A DNA stretch of 31,154 nt, from contig JAOTTU010000005.1 in the NCBI GenBank assembly GCA_029864225.1, forward strand, positions 1 to 31,154. Reading direction: 5' to 3'. The notes under the pieces are model-generated. The model did no database searches. It was not told the origin of the DNA and saw nothing but the letters and a program-made list of their open reading frames with translations. The DNA is from Gammaproteobacteria bacterium (GTDB lineage Bacteria > Pseudomonadota > Gammaproteobacteria > UBA9214). Below, one piece after another: positions 1 through 7,784 of the stretch (positions are counted from its first letter, which is position 1; every line of letters begins with the position of its first letter). Both the position numbers and the translations under genes were made by a program.

Positions 1-99
1 GGTATGCTCTTCAGAAACGAAGCTGCCGCCGTGACGGAACGGGCACGCCAGGTGAGCGGCGTGCAACGAGTTGTGAAGTTGTTCGAGTACCTTGACTGA
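1..99 (+). CDS. BON-domain protein, C-terminal fragment
   Basis: The reading frame is open from the first base of the window and stops with TGA at 97-99, leaving 32 residues. The fragment has the pattern seen at the end of BON-domain envelope proteins: an alanine-rich helix, then a GVQRVVKLFEY-type strand in which glycine-valine and a pair of hydrophobic residues follow a helix. BON domains bind membranes or the cell envelope, usually in lipoproteins of the YraP/OsmY type. The N-terminus, with any lipobox, lies outside the window, so the full architecture cannot be judged. It ends 33 bases before the next gene on the same strand. The family call rests on a short stretch and is moderately sure. 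Confidence 0.55.
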   Translation, partial: GMLFRNEAAAVTERARQVSGVQRVVKLFEYLD

Positions 100-132
100 C
101 CACAACAACTCTTCTGGCGCGAATACCACAAC

Positions 133-546
133 ATGAACATGCCCGACGTGCACGAACTCGGCTTCGGCAAGATCATCCTCATTGACGAGGACATTGCCGA
201 GGTGATCATTGACAATGGTATCGAGATGGACATGGGAATGGTGAATGAATACCACAACTTCCTGGTAACGCACCTCAAAACACCATTTTCACTATTGATA
301 AACAAGATCAATTCGTACAGTTATACCTTTGCGGCACAACGCAAGCTGGCCACCCTACCGCAGATCAAGGCCATGGCGGTTGTAACCTACAATCCGGTCG
401 CAGAAACGACGACCCGGAGCCTGATTGGCATCCCCAGGGACAGGGAGTGGCGTATCAATTTATTCAATGACCGGGAACGGGCACTGCAGTGGCTCAGGGA
501 CGACGGGGACAGGACGGATCGGGACGAGATGGCTGCGACACGCTAG
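133..546 (+). CDS. Small STAS/SpoIIAA-like protein of unknown function
   Basis: This is a 137-residue soluble protein with no signal peptide or membrane segment. It has an alternating beta-alpha pattern: strands near residues 12-26, a helix at 34-47, a strand with FSLLINK at 52-58, and a strand AMAVVTYN at 80-87. That recalls the STAS-like/SpoIIAA-like fold found in regulatory or lipid-binding proteins. The identification comes from overall pattern, not from a specific motif, and the function is unknown. The C-terminal 20 residues are rich in Asp and Arg and probably disordered. It lies between the BON-domain gene and purU on the same strand. Its TAG stop is followed directly by CCCGCAT, the same terminus seen after three other genes in this window (see findings). 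Confidence 0.6.
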   Translation: MNMPDVHELGFGKIILIDEDIAEVIIDNGIEMDMGMVNEYHNFLVTHLKTPFSLLINKINSYSYTFAAQRKLATLPQIKAMAVVTYNPVAETTTRSLIGIPRDREWRINLFNDRERALQWLRDDGDRTDRDEMAATR

Positions 547-624
547 CCCGCATGCCGACCACGTTTCAACCGGGGCAGCGCCCGTTCACCGCAGCGCTTT
601 TCAAGCATTGACAGTCAGGGCATC

Positions 625-1488
625 GTGAGCGAAAAAAGGTCTGCAATCCTGCTCATATCCTGCCCCGACCAGAAGGGCCTGGTATCTTCTGTCACCGAGT
701 TCATCTTCTGCCACGGGGGCAACATCATTGACCTCGAACAGCATGTCGACATTGATGAAAGTCATTTCTTCATGCGCATCGAATGGGACCTTGCAGAGTT
801 TTCAATCGCACGCGGGGAAATCGACGCGCAATTCAGGGCGAGTGTCGGCACGCGCCTGGGCATACAATGGACGCTCTACTTCTCCGATGTTGTACCGCGT
901 ATGGCCGTCTACGTATCGAGGTATTCGCATTGCCTGTATGACATCCTGTCGCGCTACCAGGCCGGCGACTGGCAGGTCGAGGTACCGCTCGTTATCAGCA
1001 ACCACCCGGACCTGCGGGCTGCCGCCGAGGGCCTGGGCATTGATTACCACGTGGTGCCAACGACCGCGCAACGCAGGCCGGTACAGGAACAGCACCAGCT
1101 GGCCCTGCTGCAGGATTACAACATCGATTTCATCGTACTCGCGCGCTATATGCAGGTCCTGAGCGAGGACTTTATCCGGCATTACCCCAGCCAGATCATC
1201 AATATCCACCATTCATTCCTGCCGGCATTTCCGGGAGCGAGGCCCTACCACTCCGCCCACAAGCGCGGTGTCAAGCTGATCGGCGCCACCAGCCACTACG
1301 CCACGGCCGACCTCGATGCCGGCCCCATCATTGAGCAGGACGTAGTCCACGTCCGCCACACCGATTCCGTCACCGACCTGATACGCAAGGGGCAGGACCT
1401 GGAAAAAATCGTACTGTCACGCGCGATCTGGCGGCATCTCCAGCGCCAGGTGCTGGTCTTCCGCAACCGCACCATCGTGTTTGGCTAG
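625..1488 (+). CDS. purU: Formyltetrahydrofolate deformylase
   Basis: PurU hydrolyses 10-formyltetrahydrofolate to formate and tetrahydrofolate, balancing one-carbon pools and feeding formate to PurT-type purine synthesis. The 287-residue protein has an N-terminal ACT domain (about residues 6-85, beginning ILLISCPDQKGLVSSV) and a formyltransferase-fold catalytic domain (about 90-287). The catalytic Asn-x-His is visible at N193 and H195 within NIHHSFLPAF, and the catalytic Asp at D231 in ADLDAGPI. Length and order match the family. The start is GTG at 625, chosen because AGGG lies about 7 bases upstream and the ACT domain starts within a few residues. It is the last plus-strand gene before a convergent repeat island. 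The one-carbon role could connect with the malyl-CoA genes further along, but nothing here shows that. Confidence 0.95.
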   Translation: MSEKRSAILLISCPDQKGLVSSVTEFIFCHGGNIIDLEQHVDIDESHFFMRIEWDLAEFSIARGEIDAQFRASVGTRLGIQWTLYFSDVVPRMAVYVSRYSHCLYDILSRYQAGDWQVEVPLVISNHPDLRAAAEGLGIDYHVVPTTAQRRPVQEQHQLALLQDYNIDFIVLARYMQVLSEDFIRHYPSQIINIHHSFLPAFPGARPYHSAHKRGVKLIGATSHYATADLDAGPIIEQDVVHVRHTDSVTDLIRKGQDLEKIVLSRAIWRHLQRQVLVFRNRTIVFG

Positions 1489-1510
1489 GCAGAAACCTGG
1501 CACAGAAATA

Positions 1511-1594
1511 TTCACCGCAAAGGCGCAAAGGCCGCAAAGAAACAAAAAACAAAGCGCAAAAAAAATATCACCGCGGAGACGCAGAGTACGCAGA
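1511..1594 (+). repeat. Family A repeat, left arm of island 1 (two units)
   Basis: Two diverged units start with TTCACCGCAAAGGCGCAAAG at 1511 and TCACCGCGGAGACGCAGAG at 1568. They face an inverted pair at 1747-1820. This is part of the 351-base stretch 1489-1839 between the convergent genes purU and der, which holds only repeats and no supported gene. A folded transcript from either side could act as a terminator, but no T-tract was seen. Confidence 0.75.
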
Positions 1595-1601
1595 TAAAAC
1601 A

Positions 1602-1731
1602 TTTAGGAAGGCCTGATTAACTCATCTTTCGTCATTCCGGCGAAGGCCGGAATCTAGAGACTGGCTGATTATTAACTGCTGGATTCCGGGTCTCCGCTAC
1701 GCTCTGCCCGGAATGACGGATTTATCAGGCT
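1602..1731. repeat. Family B MITE-like element, copy 1
   Basis: The element is about 130 bases. Its left end contains CCTGATTAACTC and then CGTCATTCCGGC. Its right end contains GCCCGGAATGACGG followed by ATTTATCAGGC, the inverse of the left end. The interior also pairs (GGAATC near 1650 with GGATTCC at 1681). There is no reading frame for a transposase. Copies 2 (about 13265-13336) and 3 (15710-15827) share the same end structure. It lies between the two arms of the family A repeat. Confidence 0.75.
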
Positions 1732-1746
1732 TATTGGTATTATTTT

Positions 1747-1820
1747 CTTTGCGCCCTTTGCGCCTTTGCGGTGAGAGGTCCTCTGGCTTTTCTCTGTGTC
1801 CTCCGCGTCTCTGCGGTAAA
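1747..1820 (-). repeat. Family A repeat, right arm of island 1 (two units, inverted)
   Basis: Two units in the opposite sense to those at 1511-1594: CTTTGCGCCTTTGCGGTGA ending at 1774 and CCTCCGCGTCTCTGCGGTAA ending at about 1819. They end about 20 bases from the der stop codon. Confidence 0.75.
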
Positions 1821-1839
1821 GGTCTTTCCAGGTAATTTC

Positions 1840-3240
1840 TCAGCGCCGGCCCTTCACGTGCTTCATTAGGCGGCGCTTGCGGCCGGCCTGGCGTGCGGTG
1901 AGCTGGTTGCGCCGGCCCTGGTAGGGATTCTTGCCGGTGCGGAATTCTATCCTAACCGGTGTACCTGCAAGCTTGAGCTTGCTCCGGTAAGTATTCTCGA
2001 GGTAACGCCGGTAGGTCTCCGGCACGCGCTCGGTCTGGTTGCCATGGATGACAATGACCGGCGGGTTGCGGCCACCCTGGTGGGCATAACGCAGCTTGAT
2101 GCGGCGTCCCTTGACCAGGGGCGGCTGGTGCTCATGAACGGCACGTTCGAGGATCTTGGTCAGCTCCGGTGTTGAAAGTTCGCGCATGGCCGATGCATAC
2201 GCGGCATTCACCAGGGCAAACAGCTCACCGACACCGGTACCGTGCAGGGCGGATATAAACAGGGTGCTGGCAAAGCCGAGAAACGGGAGTTTCAGTTCCA
2301 GCTGGCTTCTGATTTGCTCGCGTGCATGCGCATCCAGACCGTCCCACTTGTTGACGGCGATCACCAACGCCCTGCCCTTTTCAGCGATGTACCCGGCCAG
2401 GGTCGCATCCTGCTCGCTGATGCCGGACTGTGCATCCAGCAACAGGATCACCACGTTGGCCGCATCGATGGCCTGCAGGGTCTTGATGACGCTGAACTTC
2501 TCGATGGCCTCACTGACTCGCGCCTTGCGCCGCACGCCTGCGGTATCAATCAGGGTGTAGGCCACAGCATCGCGCTCGAAGGGAATGAAGATACTGTCGC
2601 GCGTGGTACCCGGGCGGTCGAATGTCAGCACGCGTTCCTCGCCCAGCATGCGATTGATCAGGGTGGACTTGCCGACGTTAGGACGCCCGACCACGGCGAC
2701 GCGCAGGGTTTCCCCGGCCGTTTGTTCGGCTTCACTGACGGCCTCTGCGGGGGGCAGCTGCTCCAGTGCCCTGGCCATCAATTGCTCCATCCCGCGACCG
2801 TGGGTGGCGGAGATCGCCTGTGGTTCGCCCAGGCCAAGGGTATGAAACTCAGCCAGCGCCGCGTCCGGGTCGATGCCATCGGTCTTGTTGACTACCAGCG
2901 TCAGCAACTTACCGGTGCGCCGCAATGCCGCCGCAATCACCTCGTCGTCGCTGCTCAGGCCATCCCTGCCATCGACCATGAAGAACACCAGATCTGCTTC
3001 TTCCACCGCCAGCCAGGACTGTTGCGCCATGAGGCTGTCGAGGTCTTCGCGCTCGCCCGACAACCCCCCCGTGTCGATCACGATGAACGGCCGGCCACCG
3101 ACCTTGCCATCCCCGTATTTGCGGTCGCGCGTCAGCCCCGGCACGGCCGCGACCAGTGCATCACGAGTGCGGGTCAGGCGATTGAACAGTGTGGACTTGC
3201 CGACATTCGGCCGGCCCACCAGAGCGATAACCGGAATCAT
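1840..3240 (-). CDS. der: Ribosome-assembly GTPase Der (EngA)
   Basis: Der is an essential GTPase that helps mature the 50S ribosomal subunit. The 466-residue protein has two consecutive Era-like G domains, each with a P-loop GRPNVGKS (residues 9-16 and 185-192), and a DTGG or DTAG G3 motif after each. G4 motifs are NKTD at about 118-121 and NKWD in the second domain. A C-terminal KH-like domain ends in a basic tail rich in Arg and Lys. Length is normal for gammaproteobacteria. It is the last gene of the rlmN-to-der cluster, 45 bases after bamB, and is followed by the convergent repeat island. Confidence 0.97.
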   Translation of the reverse strand: MIPVIALVGRPNVGKSTLFNRLTRTRDALVAAVPGLTRDRKYGDGKVGGRPFIVIDTGGLSGEREDLDSLMAQQSWLAVEEADLVFFMVDGRDGLSSDDEVIAAALRRTGKLLTLVVNKTDGIDPDAALAEFHTLGLGEPQAISATHGRGMEQLMARALEQLPPAEAVSEAEQTAGETLRVAVVGRPNVGKSTLINRMLGEERVLTFDRPGTTRDSIFIPFERDAVAYTLIDTAGVRRKARVSEAIEKFSVIKTLQAIDAANVVILLLDAQSGISEQDATLAGYIAEKGRALVIAVNKWDGLDAHAREQIRSQLELKLPFLGFASTLFISALHGTGVGELFALVNAAYASAMRELSTPELTKILERAVHEHQPPLVKGRRIKLRYAHQGGRNPPVIVIHGNQTERVPETYRRYLENTYRSKLKLAGTPVRIEFRTGKNPYQGRRNQLTARQAGRKRRLMKHVKGRR

Positions 3241-3285
3241 GGGACAGTCTGTGCTAGGAATTTCCGGGAGTCGTGGAGCGTGAAA

Positions 3286-4443
3286 TCAGCGCCCGGACAG
3301 TGTGTAGGCAGTCAGTATACCGCCATTGCCGTACACATAGAGCACATCGCCCAGCGCCAGCGGTGTCGCCCTGATGCCCTTGCTGTCGACCCGGGCACGG
3401 GCCACAATGTGTCCGTCGTAGCGCGACAGCAAGTGGAGATAACCCTCGAAGTCACCGACCGCCACGTAGTCATTGTAGGGCTCGGGTCCGGTGAGGCCCC
3501 GATTCCGGAATTTATCCTGCTTCCACGCGGAGGCCCCGCTGTCGCGCGCCAGGGCCCAGACATTACTGTGCTCGTCGGTCACGTACACCTGGGAAAAATC
3601 GACACCCAGACCGGCATAGGATGACATGTCACGGGTCCAGCCAAGATCGCCGCTCTGCACGTCGATAACGGCAAGGCGGCCCTGGAATGTGACCACATAG
3701 ACAGAGGCCCCTTCGATGACCGGGTCGGCGTCGATATCCACAATGCGCTCCAGTTCCGAGCGCCCCTTGGGGATGGCCACATTGGTCTCCCAGGCGACAA
3801 AGCCCCGCTCGGTACTGAGGGCCGCCACCTTGCCACTGGCGAAACCTGCAATCACCACACCGCGTTCGACTGCCGGGGTGCTGGTACCGCGCAATGTCAG
3901 CACCGGCACCGTGCGATCGTAGATCCACAGTTGCTTGCCGTCACGCACCCCGAGCCCGACGACCTTGCCGTCCGCCGTCTGCACCACCACCACGCCCAGG
4001 TCGATTTGCGGTACTGCCAGCACTTCACTGCTGACCTGCGCACGCCAGACCGGCTTCCCGTCATCAAGACCCAGCGCCAGCACCTCGCCGTCACTGGTGG
4101 CGACCAGGACCAGCCCCTCACCCGCCCCCGGGCCGGCCGAAATCAGCGTACCGGTATCAACCTCCCAGAGCTGCTTGCCGGACTCGGCACTCAGCGCAGT
4201 CACCCGGCCCTTGCGATCCGCCACCAGCAGGTGCTGACCGTGTACCGTCGGCACCAGCCTGACGAACTGTTCATTAAAACCGACTCCGACGTCCTTGCTC
4301 CATAACTGCTCGAGCTGAATGTCCCCGCTGACCTGTTCGAGCTCTGCAGGCGGATCGGCATTGTCCGCACCGGAGAGCAGCGGCATGCCGGAGCAGGCGG
4401 ACAGCAGGCCGGCCACCACCAGCATGACCAGCAGGCGTTTCAT
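3286..4443 (-). CDS. bamB: Outer-membrane assembly lipoprotein BamB
   Basis: BamB is the beta-propeller lipoprotein of the BAM complex that inserts beta-barrel proteins into the outer membrane. The 385-residue protein starts with a lipoprotein signal peptide and lipobox LLSAC, with the lipidated Cys at 17. Repeated PQQ/WD-like blades follow, seen as recurring patterns such as GKQLWEVDTG, GKPVWRAQV and GKQLWIYDR. The start codon overlaps the stop of yfgM by four bases (ATGA), so the two are probably translationally coupled. Its position between yfgM and der is the standard gammaproteobacterial order. Confidence 0.95.
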   Translation of the reverse strand: MKRLLVMLVVAGLLSACSGMPLLSGADNADPPAELEQVSGDIQLEQLWSKDVGVGFNEQFVRLVPTVHGQHLLVADRKGRVTALSAESGKQLWEVDTGTLISAGPGAGEGLVLVATSDGEVLALGLDDGKPVWRAQVSSEVLAVPQIDLGVVVVQTADGKVVGLGVRDGKQLWIYDRTVPVLTLRGTSTPAVERGVVIAGFASGKVAALSTERGFVAWETNVAIPKGRSELERIVDIDADPVIEGASVYVVTFQGRLAVIDVQSGDLGWTRDMSSYAGLGVDFSQVYVTDEHSNVWALARDSGASAWKQDKFRNRGLTGPEPYNDYVAVGDFEGYLHLLSRYDGHIVARARVDSKGIRATPLALGDVLYVYGNGGILTAYTLSGR

Positions 4444-5096
4444 CGGGCATCTCCCGGCACTGTTGCCTGTACCGTACTGTCATACTTCAGCTGCAGGACC
4501 TGGCGCCCGGGCGATTCCTCCGTCATCGCTGCAAGCGCGTGTGCGTACTGGGCACGTGCATTTGCCGTAGCGCCGCGCGCCAGCTGGATATCACCCCTGA
4601 TCTCCGCGTACAGGGACACGAAGCCACCCTCATCCCCGGCCTCGCCGACCAGCGCCTCGGCCCCGGCGAGGTCATCCTCAGCCATCATCACCCGCGCCAG
4701 CCGCAGGCGCGCCGTGTGCCTGATGACCTCGGAACCGGCACGCTCCAGCGCCCATTGCAGCTGGGCATGCGCCGCCTGCAGCTCCCCCTGCTCCAGTTTA
4801 AGTTTCGCCAGCGCCAGTGCAGCCAGTGGCGCATAAGGAGTCGAGCTGAAGTCGGAGATGAGGACACCCGCCTGCTCATTGACCAGGCTCTCCTGGCCGT
4901 TGTTCAGTGCATTCATCAGGGTCGTGTATATATTCGAGGCACTCTCTGTCGTGCGTTCCTGGTAGGCGAACCAGGACTTTGCCCCGAACAGCATGGCCAG
5001 GCCCAACAGGACGCCGGTGATGATCGAACTGGCGTTGTCCTTCCACCATTTCTTGAATGACTCGATTTGCTGTTCTTCTGTTGCGTGCAATTCCAT
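4440..5096 (-). CDS. yfgM: YfgM-family inner-membrane TPR protein
   Basis: YfgM is an ancillary SecYEG-associated protein with a single N-terminal anchor and a periplasmic TPR domain, which works with periplasmic chaperones such as PpiD. The 218-residue protein has a short cytoplasmic start, one membrane segment at about residues 24-42, and Ala/Leu/Glu-rich helical repeats to the end. An N-terminal EEQQIESFKKWWKDN motif is typical of the family. It lies between hisS and bamB, with a four-base overlap into bamB. The start at 5096 is supported by the conserved N-terminal motif. Confidence 0.93.
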   Translation of the reverse strand: MELHATEEQQIESFKKWWKDNASSIITGVLLGLAMLFGAKSWFAYQERTTESASNIYTTLMNALNNGQESLVNEQAGVLISDFSSTPYAPLAALALAKLKLEQGELQAAHAQLQWALERAGSEVIRHTARLRLARVMMAEDDLAGAEALVGEAGDEGGFVSLYAEIRGDIQLARGATANARAQYAHALAAMTEESPGRQVLQLKYDSTVQATVPGDAR

Positions 5097-5152
5097 CGAT
5101 AACTCCCGTAACTGATGTTTCAGGTTTCTGCAGGTACTCTAATCAATTCGCT

Positions 5153-6427
5153 TTAAAGCTTGAGCAATTCACACAGGCGCTGTGCCGCCAGTTGCTGTGA
5201 CAGCGTTTCCTGCTCCATATCACTGCGCAATGGCTTGAGCGTGACGCTTCCCTGACTGGCCTCGTCATTTCCGATGACCAGCGCATAATACGCACCGCTT
5301 TTGTCAGCCCGCTTGAACTGGCTTTTGAAACTTCCGTCGCCACAGTTCACCTGCAGGCGCAGTCCGCTGACCGCATCGCGCAACTCGTCAGCAAAGACCA
5401 TTCCCCGGCGGATACCCTGCGCACCGCTCAACACGAGATACACATGCGGACTGTTGTCGGGCAGTTGAATGGCATGCGCCTCGAGCAGTGCAATCAAGCG
5501 TTCGAGTCCCAGTGCAAAACCGGTTGCCGGGGTCGACCGCCCGCCAAGGTACTCGACCAGTCCGTCATAACGGCCGCCTGCACAGATTGTACCCTGCGCG
5601 CCCAACCGTTCGGTGACCCATTCGAAAACCGTCTTGGTATAGTAGTCCAGCCCACGCACCAGCCGCGAGTTCACCTCGTAGCCTATACCGGCGTCATCCA
5701 GGATGGCGCACAGCTCCCCGAAGTGTGCGCGTGATTCCTCGTCGAGGTAATCCGGCAACTGGGGCGCATCCTCGATGATGGCCTGCATATCCGGGTTCTT
5801 GCTGTCCAGGATACGCAGCGGATTGCTGCCCAGTCGCCGCCGGCTGTCCGCATCCAGCCCGGAACTACAGCCGTGCAGGTAGTCGACCAGTGCCCCGCGA
5901 TAGGCCGCACGCGATGCCACGGTACCCAGCGAATTAACCTGCAGGGTGACCTCCCTGAGGCCCAGCTCATGCCACATGCGCGCCGTCATCAGGATCATCT
6001 CGGCATCGATATCGGCCCCCTCCATGCCGAAGGCTTCGACACCGATCTGGTGAAACTGGCGATAACGGCCTTTTTGCGGCCGTTCGTGCCGGAACATCGG
6101 CCCGGCATACCAGAGGCGCTGCACCTGGTTGTGCAGCAGGCCGTGCTCCATACAGGCACGCACACAACTTGCCGTCCCTTCGGGGCGCAGGGTCAAGCTG
6201 TCACCGTTGCGGTCCTCGAAGGTATACATCTCCTTTTCGACGATATCGGTCACCTCGCCGATGGAGCGCTTGAACAATTCGGTCTTCTCGAGCAGCGGCA
6301 GGCGTATTTCACGGTAGCCATAGCTGTGAATCACGGTACGCAGCGTGTCTTCCAGGTACTGCCAGGCGGCAGACTGTTCCGGCATTATATCGTTCATGCC
6401 GCGGACGGCCTGTATGCTTTTTGCCAT
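5153..6427 (-). CDS. hisS: Histidyl-tRNA synthetase
   Basis: HisRS is the class II synthetase that charges tRNA-His. The 424-residue protein is the same length as the E. coli enzyme. It opens with the conserved AVRGMNDIMP segment. Motif 2 appears in GPMFRHERPQKGRYRQFHQ, the histidine-specific stretches are near LVRGLDYYT and GGRYDGL, and motif 3 is GFALGLERL. The C-terminal anticodon-binding domain follows from about residue 330. It is 84 bases downstream of rodZ; in most relatives ispG lies between them. The start at 6427 is fixed by the conserved N-terminus. Confidence 0.98.
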   Translation of the reverse strand: MAKSIQAVRGMNDIMPEQSAAWQYLEDTLRTVIHSYGYREIRLPLLEKTELFKRSIGEVTDIVEKEMYTFEDRNGDSLTLRPEGTASCVRACMEHGLLHNQVQRLWYAGPMFRHERPQKGRYRQFHQIGVEAFGMEGADIDAEMILMTARMWHELGLREVTLQVNSLGTVASRAAYRGALVDYLHGCSSGLDADSRRRLGSNPLRILDSKNPDMQAIIEDAPQLPDYLDEESRAHFGELCAILDDAGIGYEVNSRLVRGLDYYTKTVFEWVTERLGAQGTICAGGRYDGLVEYLGGRSTPATGFALGLERLIALLEAHAIQLPDNSPHVYLVLSGAQGIRRGMVFADELRDAVSGLRLQVNCGDGSFKSQFKRADKSGAYYALVIGNDEASQGSVTLKPLRSDMEQETLSQQLAAQRLCELLKL

Positions 6428-6511
6428 GATGTTCTAGCACCGACCTGCAGGACAACTGAATGTAGCAGTCTCCGCCCGGGTCAGGATCCTTGTCTGTTGA
6501 ATCTGCCTGGA

Positions 6512-7030
6512 TTATTGGAAAGGCTGTGTTGTATCAATTGCCGGCGGCAACTCCAGCTGCCCCGGTACCCTGTCATCGCCCGTGTCAGTGCGCTCCACAA
6601 TGAAGCGCTCAACCAGCGGGTAGGTCATCCAGATCAGAATAGCGGCCAGGATGACCAGGATAACATTACGTAAATGCCTGGCTGCGAACAGGTGATAGCG
6701 CGGCGATCTTCGGCTCGACCCGACCACCGCCAGGGGTGGCGGCTGCACACCCTGCTCACCATACGATCGCACCATTTCATCCACCGGCAGGCCGACCAGG
6801 CGGGCATAGCTGCGCAGGTAGCCCTGCACGAAGATCGGTGCCGGCAGGGCCGTCTGGTTGTCGTCCTCGAGTGCCTCGATGATCGCAGTATCCAGGTGCA
6901 ATTCCCTGGCAACCTGTTCAATCCCCAGATTGCACTGCTTGCGCGCAGCGCGCAGTCGCGCGCCTATTGTGCTGTTTGCCCCGCCACCGGGATCCTGACT
7001 GCCGCTGTGACTACCGGGACCGGCGCTCAT
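6512..7030 (-). CDS. rodZ: Shortened RodZ-like cytoskeletal protein
   Basis: RodZ links MreB to the cell-wall elongation machinery in rod-shaped bacteria. The 172-residue protein has the N-terminal helix-turn-helix domain (about residues 20-90, starting IGARLRAARKQCNLGIEQVA and including FVQGYLRSYARLVGLP). A basic linker follows, then one membrane segment at about 120-138. Only about 30 residues follow the membrane segment. Typical RodZ proteins are about 300 residues or more, with a Ser/Thr/Pro-rich linker and a periplasmic DUF4115 domain, and both are missing here. The stop TAA is clean and the 84 bases before hisS show no leftover domain. Its start overlaps the end of pilW by 20 bases. Confidence 0.88.
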   Translation of the reverse strand: MSAGPGSHSGSQDPGGGANSTIGARLRAARKQCNLGIEQVARELHLDTAIIEALEDDNQTALPAPIFVQGYLRSYARLVGLPVDEMVRSYGEQGVQPPPLAVVGSSRRSPRYHLFAARHLRNVILVILAAILIWMTYPLVERFIVERTDTGDDRVPGQLELPPAIDTTQPFQ

Positions 7031-7784
7031 TCTCCCACTCCTTCAGTGCCTTCGCTTGCCGAGTGTCAGGGAACTTGTTCTTCAGCAGCAGTGCGTAGCT
7101 GGAGGAGGCATTGTTGTCGCCCAGTGCGTCCTCGATGCGCACACCCAGCCACAGGCTTTCGGCATCGTGACTGGCAGCGCCCTTGAAGCGTTCCAGGTAA
7201 GCACGCGCGCTCAGGTAGTTGCCGGTGTTGTAGGTCACCCCGACCATCTGCAGCAGGGCGCGCGCATATTCCGGGTCATGTTCCAGCGCCTGGCGAAAGA
7301 AGTGCTCCGCCTTGTTCCAGTCCGAAATGCGATTGGCACAAATACCGGCATTGGTTAGCGCCCCGGGTATGTCCGTGTAGAGCGGGTTGCTGGCCGCCTT
7401 GATGAAGTGCTCCTCCGCTTCGGGGTAGCGACCCTTGGAACACAGGAACCGGCCATAATTATTATGGGCCTTTGATTCGTTCGGATTCAGGCGCAAGGTG
7501 GTCTGATAGTGCTCTTCCGAGAGTGCGGCATTACCGAGGCGATCGTAGAGTATCGCGATGCTGTGGTGCGCACTGGGCAACTTCGGGTCCTGCTCCAGGG
7601 CCCTGTTTAACTTCATGAGCGCCGTCTCCAATTCCCCCTGGCGCATGTAGGCAATGCCCAGCTCGACATTGGACTCGGCCATACGGCGCGCTTTGGAAGG
7701 ATCCTGTGCAGGCATGCCGGTGCATGCGCCCAGTAAGCCGGCGATCAGGAACATCTGCAACGCTGCCGTGACCTGTTTCTTCAT
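7011..7784 (-). CDS. pilW: Type IV pilus assembly lipoprotein PilW (PilF), TPR
   Basis: PilF/PilW is the outer-membrane pilotin that helps the secretin PilQ oligomerise for type IV pili. The 257-residue protein has a signal peptide with lipobox GLLGAC (lipidated Cys at 21). About six TPR repeats follow, with patterns such as NVELGIAYMRQGELETALMK and ARALLQMVGVTYNTGNYLSA. The start overlaps the rlmN stop by four bases (ATGA). The position between rlmN and rodZ is the conserved one. Other pilus genes are not in the window, so piliation is not shown. Confidence 0.93.
   Translation of the reverse strand: MKKQVTAALQMFLIAGLLGACTGMPAQDPSKARRMAESNVELGIAYMRQGELETALMKLNRALEQDPKLPSAHHSIAILYDRLGNAALSEEHYQTTLRLNPNESKAHNNYGRFLCSKGRYPEAEEHFIKAASNPLYTDIPGALTNAGICANRISDWNKAEHFFRQALEHDPEYARALLQMVGVTYNTGNYLSARAYLERFKGAASHDAESLWLGVRIEDALGDNNASSSYALLLKNKFPDTRQAKALKEWENERRSR

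Noticed and set aside
2242..3624. Long plus-strand open frame (460 codons) opposite der and bamB
   Set aside because: It lies entirely antisense to two well-supported genes, has no recognisable motifs, and is of the low-complexity composition that GC-rich genes give on the opposite strand.
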